19,545 nucleotides of DNA. Origin: JBIOJB01 sp044450465. Its GTDB lineage: Bacteria > Chloroflexota > Dormibacteria > Dormibacterales > Dormibacteraceae. Position 1 is the stretch's first letter; the number at the start of each line of letters is the position of its first letter. The DNA is taken from assembly GCA_044450465.1 (NCBI GenBank), contig JBIOJB010000057.1, positions 1 to 19,545 on the forward strand. The letters are read 5' to 3'. The notes beneath the pieces are model-generated. The model saw nothing but the letters and a program-made list of their open reading frames with translations, had not been told where the DNA came from and searched no databases. The position numbers and the translations under genes were made by a program. Positions 1 through 6,284 of this stretch are shown piece after piece.

Positions 1-981
1 CAGAACGTCCAGCAGATGATCTCCAACACGAAGATCCTCGGCATGGTTGGTCCGTTCAACTCCGGCGTGGCTGCGGCTGAGATCCCGGTCGCCAACCAGG
101 CGCCCCTGGCGATGATCAGCCCGTCCAACACCAACGAGTGCTTGACCCTCGCGTTCGACTACTGCCAGAAGTACGCCGGCTACACCGCGGCGGCCCTCCG
201 GCCGACCGGCATGAACAACTACTTCCGCATCGCGGCCAACGACACGCACCAGGGCCCCGCGATGGCGGACTACGCGTACGACACCCTCGGCATCAAGACC
301 GTCGCCGTCTGGGACGACCAGGAGCCCTTCGGCCTGGGCGTCGCCAACAACTTCGCCAAGGAATTCTCGGCGAAGGGCGGCAAGGTCGTCGACCGCCAGG
401 GCTTCGACACCTCAAGCAAGCCTGACTTCCACGCGTGGCTGAACAAGGCCAAGGCTGACGGTGCACAGGGCATCTACGCCGGCGCCACCTCCGCTTCGTA
501 CGGATGCATCCCGCGCGCTGAGAGCCAGGGCATCTTCGACCCGAGCAGCTACTACCTAGGCCCCGACGGCATCGGCGACGGCCAGTGCCTGAAGGACGCC
601 GGCACGACCATGGCGAACGACCACATGTACGCGAGCCAGGGCGTTGCTGACGCCAACACCAACCCGAGCGCCGCGGCGACGATCGCAGCCTACAAGGCAG
701 CGCATCCGAACCCGAGCGACACGGCGGCTTACACCTTTGCCGGCTACGACTGCGCCGCGATCCTGATCGACGCCATCGACCGCGCGATCAAGGCGGCCAA
801 CGGCGGAATGCCGACCCGCCAGCAGGTCATCGACCAGATGGCCAAGACCACCAACTTCCCAGGCCTGACCGGGACCTATTCCCTCACCGCGACGGGTGAC
901 CCGTCGGCGCCTGCGCTCCAGATTCAGCAGAACCAGGCGGCCGGCTGGACGACCGTCAAGAACCTCGCCGTCACCAGCTAG
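1..981 (+). CDS. LIV-type ABC transporter substrate-binding protein (5'-truncated)
   Basis: The reading frame is open from base 1 to a TAG stop, so the N-terminus, including any signal peptide or lipobox, lies outside the window; 326 residues are visible. The protein resembles the periplasmic/extracellular binding proteins of branched-chain amino acid (HAAT) ABC transporters, Peripla_BP_6 type. Visible family-like segments are GMVGPFNSGVAAAEIPVANQ, a serine-rich ligand-loop stretch (MISPSNTN), TVAVWDDQEPFGLGVANNFA, and a C-terminal ATIAAYKAAHPNPSDTAAYTFAGYDCAAIL. Such proteins capture amino acids, amides or related small molecules and deliver them to LivH/LivM. It has six cysteines (for example in NECLTL, DYCQK, YGCIP, GQCLK), which is many for this family and may mean disulfides outside the membrane (inference). 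livH, livM, livG and livF follow on the same strand after a terminator. The actual ligand cannot be read from the sequence. Confidence 0.9.
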   Translation, partial: QNVQQMISNTKILGMVGPFNSGVAAAEIPVANQAPLAMISPSNTNECLTLAFDYCQKYAGYTAAALRPTGMNNYFRIAANDTHQGPAMADYAYDTLGIKTVAVWDDQEPFGLGVANNFAKEFSAKGGKVVDRQGFDTSSKPDFHAWLNKAKADGAQGIYAGATSASYGCIPRAESQGIFDPSSYYLGPDGIGDGQCLKDAGTTMANDHMYASQGVADANTNPSAAATIAAYKAAHPNPSDTAAYTFAGYDCAAILIDAIDRAIKAANGGMPTRQQVIDQMAKTTNFPGLTGTYSLTATGDPSAPALQIQQNQAAGWTTVKNLAVTS

Positions 982-995
982 TCACAGACAACACG

Positions 996-1030
996 AAAGG
1001 GAGGGACACCGCGTCCCTCCCTTTTTCTTT
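996..1030 (+). terminator. Intrinsic terminator after the binding-protein gene
   Basis: A 12-bp perfect stem (996-1007 with 1013-1024) encloses a 5-nt loop and runs straight into a T-rich tract ending TTTTTCTTTT. It begins 15 bases after the TAG of the binding-protein gene and ends about 35 bases before livH. This is a textbook rho-independent terminator. Its place inside the transporter operon suggests that it limits readthrough so that the binding protein is made in excess over the membrane subunits (inference). Confidence 0.9.
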
Positions 1031-1064
1031 TGCCATTCAGCAAGATTTGTGAACAATTAGCCGG

Positions 1065-2111
1065 ATGGCGGCGATGGTGCAGCGGCTGCGGGGGTCGGTT
1101 TTGAGCACTCCGACCGCCTCCGTCGTCAACCTGGTCGGCATCGTCGTGGTGATCGTCGTGGCGGTCAACGCCATCCAGAGGATCTTCCAGGGTGGGGCGA
1201 CTTACTTCTTCCAGACCCTGGGTTTTGGTCTCGCAGAAGGCGGCATCTTCGCCCTGGTCGCGCTTGGCTACACCATGGTCTACGGGATCATCGAGCTCAT
1301 CAACTTCGCCCATGGCGACGTCTTCACCCTGGGAGCGTTCTTCTCGCTCGCGATCATGCCTCTGTTCGGACTCACCGAAGGCAAGATCTCGGGCGCCGCC
1401 CTGATCCTGCCGATGCTGGGCCTCTTCCTCGTGACGATGGCCTTCTGCGCCGTCGTCAATGTGCTCATCGAGAGAATCGCTTACCGGCCCCTTCGCCACG
1501 CCCCGCGTCTTGCGCCGCTCATCACCGCCATCGGAATGTCAGCCTTTCTAGAGGGCGTGATGTTCATCTGGCGCGGGCCGTTCAACCTGCACTATCCGGA
1601 CTTCCTGCCTGAGACGCAGATCCCGCTCGGGGGTGGGGTCACCATCGCCGCCAAGGCAGTCTTCGTGATCGTGCTCGGCCTCATCTTGATGGTGTCGCTG
1701 ACGTTGTTCATCAACCGCTCCACCCTGGGCAAGGCGATGCGTGCCACCGCTCAGGATCGCGACGCGGCTCAGCTCATGGGGATCGACATCAATCGCACCA
1801 TCGCCGCGACGTTTTTCATCGGTGCGGCACTGGCCGGCGCGGGCGGCATCATCTACGGCCTCTACTACAACTCTGTCGCCGCCTTCGACGGATTTCAGTA
1901 CGGCCTGGTCGCATTCACCGCCGCGGTCTTCGGAGGCATCGGCAACATACCCGGAGCCGCGCTGGGCGGGTTCCTCATCGGAATCATCGCCGCCATCTCT
2001 GACGGCTACTTCACGGTTTCGTGGACCAATGTCGTGATCTACGCCATCCTCATCTTCGTTCTTGTCTTCAGGCCCACCGGCCTTTTGGGAATGCGAGTAC
2101 CTGAGAAGTGA
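1065..2111 (+). CDS. livH: Branched-chain amino acid ABC transporter permease LivH
   Basis: A 348-residue polytopic membrane protein of the LivH family, one of two permease subunits forming the translocation channel. Hydrophobic segments recur along its length. The segment LGFGLAEGGIFALVALGYTMVYGIIELINFAHGD (about residues 51-84) is the family's characteristic N-terminal core. The coupling loop that docks on the ATPases is visible around STLGKAMRATAQDRDAAQLMGIDINR, and it is followed by GAALAGAGGIIYGLYY and the glycine-rich FGGIGNIPGAALGG. The protein is somewhat longer than many LivH proteins because of about 40 extra N-terminal residues. The ATG at 1065 has no clear Shine-Dalgarno sequence; ATG 1074 is an alternative. 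The stop overlaps the livM start as GTGA. An AT-rich imperfect palindrome (TTGTGAACAA, 1047-1056) lies upstream, of unknown meaning. Confidence 0.93.
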   Translation: MAAMVQRLRGSVLSTPTASVVNLVGIVVVIVVAVNAIQRIFQGGATYFFQTLGFGLAEGGIFALVALGYTMVYGIIELINFAHGDVFTLGAFFSLAIMPLFGLTEGKISGAALILPMLGLFLVTMAFCAVVNVLIERIAYRPLRHAPRLAPLITAIGMSAFLEGVMFIWRGPFNLHYPDFLPETQIPLGGGVTIAAKAVFVIVLGLILMVSLTLFINRSTLGKAMRATAQDRDAAQLMGIDINRTIAATFFIGAALAGAGGIIYGLYYNSVAAFDGFQYGLVAFTAAVFGGIGNIPGAALGGFLIGIIAAISDGYFTVSWTNVVIYAILIFVLVFRPTGLLGMRVPEK

Positions 2112-3301
2112 GCGCCATGGGCCATTTCCTACGCGGCAACATGCGCAGCCCGAACGCGATCGCCTACACGATCATGGGGCTGGGAGCGCTCTTCTTCCCC
2201 GCAATAGTCCAGTTCATGACCAACGGCAGCGGAGACTATCTCGTCGGTCTGGCGGCTGACGGGGGCATCTACATGCTGATGGCGATTGGCCTGAACGTCG
2301 TGGTGGGCTTCGCCGGCCTCCTCGACCTCGGATATGCGGCGTTCTTTGCCATCGGCTCCTACACGTACGCCATCGTGGCCTCGAACCACCTGGGCGTGAC
2401 GCCCATCGGTCACTCGCTCCACATTCCGTTCTGGATCGCCCTTTTCATCGGAATGTTCGTCGCGGCCTCCGCCGGCGTCCTGCTCGGCGCGCCGACCCTG
2501 AGGCTGCGCGGCGACTACCTGGCGATCGTGACGCTGGGCTTCGGCGAGATCGTCCCGAAGGTCTTCCGCAACGCCGGCGTCTGGACGGGCGGCGTCCCCG
2601 GCATCAGCGCCCTCGACGTGCCCTCGCTGCCGGGCTGGTTCGTGGGCCCTTGGGTCAATCAGGATTTCCAGTGGGTTCCGGTTTTCCGCTTCACGTCGGC
2701 CAACCTGACCGCCTACTACGTCCTGATGATGGGCCTCATCACAGTCGTCGTCTTCCTCGTCCACAACCTCTACAACTCACGCCTGGGCCGTGCCTGGATG
2801 GCGGTTCGCGAGGACGAGACCGCCGCGGCCGCCAGCGGCGTCAACACCGTGACCATCAAGCTCCTGGCCTTCTCCATCGGCGCAGCAACGAGCGGTTTCG
2901 CGGGAGCCTTCTACGGCGCGAAGCTCTCCTATGTGAGCTCGGAGAACTTCGGATTCATCGTCTCGGTGACGGTCCTGGCGATGGTCGTGCTCGGCGGAAT
3001 GGGCAACATCCCAGGTGCGATGTTGGGCGCAATCGTCCTCTACTTCGTCCTCTTCTGGCTGCTCCCCAACGCTCCCCTGCAGGTCGAGGGCATCGCCTCC
3101 AACCTCGGGCTCGGCTTCCTCAACCAGGCCAACCCCAACGGCTGGCCCGGAATTGCGGAAGAGGTCTCGCGGTCGAAGTACCTCATTTTCGGTCTGATCC
3201 TCGTGGGGATCATGCTGCTCAGGCCGCAGGGCCTGCTGCCGAGCCAGATCCGCAAGCAGGAGCTGAAGCGAACCGCCGAGCTCGTTCCGGAGGCGAAATG
3301 A
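2108..3301 (+). CDS. livM: Branched-chain amino acid ABC transporter permease LivM
   Basis: A 397-residue membrane protein, the second permease of the LIV transporter. Family hallmarks are GIYMLMAIGLNVVVGFAGLLDLGYAAFFAIGSYTYA near residues 55-90, GAPTLRLRGDYLAIVTLGFGEI near 140-160, and the ATPase-coupling loop SRLGRAWMAVREDETAAAASGVN, followed by the conserved GGMGNIPGAMLGA. The C-terminal tail LLRPQGLLPSQIRKQELKR is cytoplasmic and basic. A stretch of about 35 residues between the last two membrane segments (LPNAPLQVEGIASNLGLGFL and onward) is typical of many actinobacterial and chloroflexal LivM proteins. The start taken is the GTG that overlaps the livH stop (GTGA, 2108-2111); ATG 2117 is an alternative. 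The stop overlaps the livG ATG (ATGA, 3298-3301), so translation is probably coupled. Confidence 0.93.
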   Translation: MSAMGHFLRGNMRSPNAIAYTIMGLGALFFPAIVQFMTNGSGDYLVGLAADGGIYMLMAIGLNVVVGFAGLLDLGYAAFFAIGSYTYAIVASNHLGVTPIGHSLHIPFWIALFIGMFVAASAGVLLGAPTLRLRGDYLAIVTLGFGEIVPKVFRNAGVWTGGVPGISALDVPSLPGWFVGPWVNQDFQWVPVFRFTSANLTAYYVLMMGLITVVVFLVHNLYNSRLGRAWMAVREDETAAAASGVNTVTIKLLAFSIGAATSGFAGAFYGAKLSYVSSENFGFIVSVTVLAMVVLGGMGNIPGAMLGAIVLYFVLFWLLPNAPLQVEGIASNLGLGFLNQANPNGWPGIAEEVSRSKYLIFGLILVGIMLLRPQGLLPSQIRKQELKRTAELVPEAK

Positions 3302-4065
3302 CCGACCCGATTCTTCGCGTCGCCGGCCTGACGAAGCGTTTCGGCGGCCTGGTGGCCGTCGACAACGTGAGCTTCGAAGTTCCGACCGGCGAGGTGTTCG
3401 CGCTGATCGGACCCAACGGCGCCGGCAAGACGACGCTGTTCAACTGCATCACCGGCATCTACAAGCCGACGCTGGGCAACGTCACATTTCGAGGCAAGAA
3501 CCTCACGGGCTCTCCCCCGCACCGCACCGCCAAGGCCGGCATCGCTCGAACATTTCAGAACATTCGCCTGTTCGAGTACATGTCGGCGCTCGACAATGTC
3601 CGGCTCGGCCACCATTCCCGCATGCATGCCAAGCTGTGGGACTCGCTCTTCAAGACACCGTTCGAAAGGCGCGAGGAACGCGAGATCGTCGAACACTCTA
3701 TGGAGCTGCTCGAGCTGGTCGGCCTGGCCAAACACGCCGAGAACTACGCGCGAAACCTGGCGTACGGCCAGCAGCGCCGGCTGGAGATAGCACGTGCTCT
3801 TGCCACCGATCCGAAGCTGCTGCTCCTCGACGAGCCGGCGGCCGGGTTCACGCCACAGGAGAAGGTCGAGCTCATGGGCCTGGTGCAGGTGATCCTCAAC
3901 CGGGGGATCACCGTGTTCCTGATCGAGCACGACATGCGAGTGGTTATGCAGGCGTCTCAGCGGATCGTCGTCCTCGATCACGGAGAGAAGATCGCCGAGG
4001 GCCCGCCCGCGGAGGTGCGAAGCAACCAGAGAGTGATCGAGGCCTACCTGGGCAAGAGCGCATGA
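3298..4065 (+). CDS. livG: Branched-chain amino acid ABC transporter ATP-binding protein LivG
   Basis: A 255-residue ABC ATPase that powers the LivH/LivM channel from the cytoplasmic face. Visible motifs are Walker A GPNGAGKTT (residues 38-46), Q-loop TFQN (Gln87), signature LAYGQQ (154-159, the LivG variant of LSGGQ), Walker B LLLLDEP (174-180) and switch His211 in LIEHDM. The length and the C-terminal VIEAYLG are normal for LivG. The start is the ATG overlapping the livM stop; it is preceded by GGAGG at 3289-3293 with a 4-base spacer, which decides it over a longer upstream frame running through livM. The stop TGA lies in an ATGA that also opens the 13-codon mini-ORF leading to livF. Confidence 0.95.
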   Translation: MTDPILRVAGLTKRFGGLVAVDNVSFEVPTGEVFALIGPNGAGKTTLFNCITGIYKPTLGNVTFRGKNLTGSPPHRTAKAGIARTFQNIRLFEYMSALDNVRLGHHSRMHAKLWDSLFKTPFERREEREIVEHSMELLELVGLAKHAENYARNLAYGQQRRLEIARALATDPKLLLLDEPAAGFTPQEKVELMGLVQVILNRGITVFLIEHDMRVVMQASQRIVVLDHGEKIAEGPPAEVRSNQRVIEAYLGKSA

Positions 4066-4103
4066 GCAGAGTTCCGCCGACTCCTACTCCGGCAGCCCGT
4101 TAA
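4062..4103 (+). CDS. 13-codon mini-ORF bridging livG and livF (putative coupling peptide)
   Basis: ATG at 4062 overlaps the livG stop as ATGA, and the frame reads MSRVPPTPTPAAR before a TAA at 4101-4103 that directly abuts the livF ATG (TAAATG). The mini-ORF therefore fills the whole livG-livF gap without a spare base. No Shine-Dalgarno sequence is seen in front of livF, so ribosomes may reach livF by terminating and restarting twice (inference). The peptide is proline- and threonine-rich and resembles nothing I know. It may equally be a chance open frame; at 13 codons that is quite possible. Confidence 0.4.
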   Translation: MSRVPPTPTPAAR

Positions 4104-4814
4104 ATGGCGCTGCTCGAGGTCTCGGGGATAGACGTCTTCTACGGACGCGTCCAGGCCGTCCGGAGCGCCACCCTGGAGGTGGACGCAGGAGAGGTTGTGG
4201 CACTCATAGGGTCCAACGGCGCCGGCAAGACCACGACCCTACGCACCATCTCAGGTCTCATCCATCCTCTCGCCGGGACCGTCAAGTTCGATGGCAAGGA
4301 CATCACGCGGACGGAGCCGCAGAAGATCGTCAACCTGGGCGTCTGCCAGTCACCTGAAGGTCGCCGGCTCTTTACCCGGATGAGCGTCCTCGACAACCTC
4401 AAGATGGGCGCCTACACGCGCCGGAACGCGGCCGAGATCAAACAGGACATGGAGCGCGTGTTCGAATTGTTTCCACGGTTGAAGGAGCGTCTGCACCAGA
4501 TCGCAGGCACGCTCTCGGGCGGCGAGCAGCAGATGTGCGCCATGGGGAGAGCGCTCATGGCCAAGCCAAAGCTCTTGATGCTCGACGAGCCGTCACTGGG
4601 CCTGTCGCCGATTCTCGTGGAAACGATCTTCAGCATCGTGCGCGAGATCAACGCCCAGGGCACTCCGGTGCTGCTGGTCGAGCAGAATGCCACCAAGGCC
4701 CTCGAGGTGGCGCACCGCGGCTACGTGCTGGAAACCGGGGTCATCGTCCAGAGCGGCACCGGCAAAGAATTGCTCGCGTCCGAAGACGTGCAGAAAGCGT
4801 ATTTGGGAATGTAA
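4104..4814 (+). CDS. livF: Branched-chain amino acid ABC transporter ATP-binding protein LivF
   Basis: A 236-residue ABC ATPase, partner of LivG. Motifs are Walker A GSNGAGKT (36-43), Q-loop CQSPEGRRLF (Gln82), the canonical signature LSGGEQQ (137-143), Walker B LLMLDEP (157-163) and the LivF-typical LLVEQNA, where Gln stands at the switch-histidine position. The ending KAYLGM is the usual LivF C-terminus, so the gene is complete. It closes the transporter operon. The ATG at 4104 follows the TAA of the mini-ORF without a gap and lacks an obvious ribosome binding site. Structured element E1 begins four bases after its stop. Confidence 0.95.
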   Translation: MALLEVSGIDVFYGRVQAVRSATLEVDAGEVVALIGSNGAGKTTTLRTISGLIHPLAGTVKFDGKDITRTEPQKIVNLGVCQSPEGRRLFTRMSVLDNLKMGAYTRRNAAEIKQDMERVFELFPRLKERLHQIAGTLSGGEQQMCAMGRALMAKPKLLMLDEPSLGLSPILVETIFSIVREINAQGTPVLLVEQNATKALEVAHRGYVLETGVIVQSGTGKELLASEDVQKAYLGM

Positions 4815-4817
4815 AGG

Positions 4818-4985
4818 TATGAGGGAAAACCCGGATGGTTTTCCCTCATCGCGCGTGCGCTTCGCGCAGGCGCTGCTCCCATTCCGGTATACGGATGGAA
4901 CCATCAGATTTGTCACTCCCAGCGACGCCGGGAGAACTAAGGTCAAAGTCGGGGCCGGGATGAACCCGGCCGCCCCGGCGACGCT
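4818..4985 (+). repeat. Structured intergenic element, copy E1 (five hairpins)
   Basis: Five successive hairpins can be drawn. P1: 4819-4831 with 4837-4849 (13 bp). P2: 4851-4854/4870-4873 plus 4856-4860/4864-4868, split by a G-G mismatch at 4855/4869, with a TTC loop. P3: 4879-4881/4896-4898 plus 4883-4886/4892-4895, with loop GTATA. P4: 4916-4920/4930-4934. P5: 4953-4959/4965-4971, with loop ATGAA. The same layout, with compensating base changes, recurs in E2 (7957-7780, - strand). No T-tract follows P1, so P1 is not an obvious intrinsic terminator. E1 lies between livF and a convergent gene, so it cannot be a leader for any gene visible on its own strand. It may be an RNA or a DNA-level element; I recognise no family. 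Confidence 0.65.
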
Positions 4986-4999
4986 AGCTGACGATCTGA

Positions 5000-5824
5000 C
5001 TACCGACCGAGCTGATACGAGGTCACGAACAGGTAGATCAGGACCACCCCAAAAGCCCCGAATTCGACGATCACGTTTCGGTTGAAACTGTCCTCGACCG
5101 TGTGACGGACCAGGCCACGATTGATGTACCACGCGAAGAGCAGCATCACCGCGAAGGTGCCTTCGTTGACCACCAGATAGAGGGACAGCGCGGTGATCGC
5201 CCACGCCAGGAAGGTGACCACCTGCCCGACGAAGAACGCGAAGATGAACGCCCTCCGCGGAGGCAGCGCCGTGCCGTTGATCCGAAAGCTTCGATACGAA
5301 GCCAGGAAGGTGACGGTGAAGATCCAGAAAAGCTGCACGATCGCGTTGAAGTGCAGGGACACGATGACGAGATACGCGCCGGAGACGACGAGAACCAGGA
5401 TGGTCTCCTGGACCACCATGTGACCCGGTTTCTCGGCGTGGCCGAGCCTGAGATAGTCGAGTCGCGCAGCGACAATGAAGCCGGCGCCGAAGATCGTGGT
5501 CAGCAGCACGTACTTCCACATTTCCGGGACCAGCACGGACAGGCCGGCCAGCGTCGTGGCGCCCAGGGCGACGGGTATGTAGTGCTCGAGGTGAGGGGCC
5601 TCGTCGGTCCGGCGCAGGTAGCCGAGCAGCGCGGGCGCGGCGAGCACCACCAACCCGAGCGCGATCACCCAGACCTGGCCTTGACCAAGCAGCTCCGACT
5701 TGAACCCAAGAGCGATCGCGACGAGAACGGCCCCGGCGAAGATCAGGAAGCTTCGGTCACGTTCGGACTGATCGGTTGTGACTACCGGTACCACTTTTTC
5801 TGTTAGCGCAGGGGGCGTCTTCAT
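5000..5824 (-). CDS. Unrecognised polytopic membrane protein
   Basis: A 274-residue protein with about eight or nine hydrophobic segments (for example FLIFAGAVLVAIALGF, VWVIALGLVVLAAPALLGYL, YVLLTTIFGAGFIVAA, ILVLVVSGAYLVIVSL, NAIVQLFWIFTVTFLA, FAFFVGQVVTFLAWAITALS and FGVVLIYLFVTSY). The N-terminus of about 25 residues is polar. I do not recognise the family and see no catalytic motif. Charged loops include RLDYLRLGHAEKPG and RSFRINGTALPPRRAF. It is the last gene of the - strand run, 67 bases after the cupin gene, so a role with surface sugars or envelope assembly is only a guess from position. The ATG at 5824 lacks a clear ribosome binding site; TAAACT (5842-5837) could be a -10 element, but no good -35 accompanies it. 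Confidence 0.75.
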   Translation of the reverse strand: MKTPPALTEKVVPVVTTDQSERDRSFLIFAGAVLVAIALGFKSELLGQGQVWVIALGLVVLAAPALLGYLRRTDEAPHLEHYIPVALGATTLAGLSVLVPEMWKYVLLTTIFGAGFIVAARLDYLRLGHAEKPGHMVVQETILVLVVSGAYLVIVSLHFNAIVQLFWIFTVTFLASYRSFRINGTALPPRRAFIFAFFVGQVVTFLAWAITALSLYLVVNEGTFAVMLLFAWYINRGLVRHTVEDSFNRNVIVEFGAFGVVLIYLFVTSYQLGR

Positions 5825-5891
5825 GCGAACGGTGGAAGTTTACGGAGCGTCAGCCGTCGGTTTCCAGAATTAGGACGATTGACCCAGGGAT

Positions 5892-6269
5892 CTAGGTACC
5901 GCTCCGCCCATACCTGTCCTCGATCCGAACCACGTCCTCCATCTCGGGAGTCGACACTTCGAAAATGTCGGAGTCCTCGACTGCCGTGACCCGGTGGCGC
6001 GTGCCGGGCCAGATGTGAAGCGTGTCGCCGGCGTTCATCCGGTGGCGCGTGAGCACGCCGTCGGCGCCCCCCAGCTCCATATCGACACAGCCGCTGACCA
6101 GGTACTGGCACTCGTCCTTGACCTCATGAAACTGGAGCGAGAGGGCCTCGCCCTTGTTGATGTGAAGGACCTTGCCCACGTAGCGATCGGTGATCGCCCA
6201 GCGGAGCTCATGACCCCAGGGTTTTTCAACCCTGGTGCCTTCCGCGCGCCCGAACTCAGGCTCGAACAT
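5892..6269 (-). CDS. Stand-alone cupin, mannose-6-phosphate isomerase type II-like domain
   Basis: A 125-residue single-domain cupin. VEKPWGHELRWA (about 15-26), VLHINKGEALSLQFHEVKDECQYLVSG (34-60), MNAGDTLHIWPGTRHRVTA (78-96) and the ending FEVSTPEMEDVVRIEDRYGR match the C-terminal isomerase domain of bifunctional ManC-type enzymes, which interconvert fructose-6-phosphate and mannose-6-phosphate. The metal-site residues are plausible (His48 and Glu53 region, His92). It lies 15 bases after the phosphohexomutase gene, with GGTGAGG just upstream of the ATG, so it is in the same operon. Together with the guanylyltransferase and the mutase it would complete fructose-6-phosphate to GDP-mannose. 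Small cupins of this type can also be plain sugar-binding proteins, so isomerase activity is likely but not certain. Confidence 0.82.
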   Translation of the reverse strand: MFEPEFGRAEGTRVEKPWGHELRWAITDRYVGKVLHINKGEALSLQFHEVKDECQYLVSGCVDMELGGADGVLTRHRMNAGDTLHIWPGTRHRVTAVEDSDIFEVSTPEMEDVVRIEDRYGRSGT

Positions 6270-6284
6270 CTTCAGCGCCTCACC

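Noticed and set aside
1047..1056. TTGTGAACAA palindrome before livH as an operator
   Set aside because: The arms are only four bases, the flanks are imperfect, and no regulator gene is nearby; too weak to call.
4819..4849. P1 of E1 as an ordinary intrinsic terminator for livF
   Set aside because: The 13-bp stem is strong, but on either strand it is not followed by a T-tract, and the stem is shared with E2, so it is better treated as part of the element.
4593..5519. Long - strand frame of about 308 codons across livF, element E1 and the membrane gene
   Set aside because: It lies antisense to livF and out of frame within the membrane protein gene, and the peptide is arginine- and glycine-rich with no family features; it is a GC-rich shadow frame.
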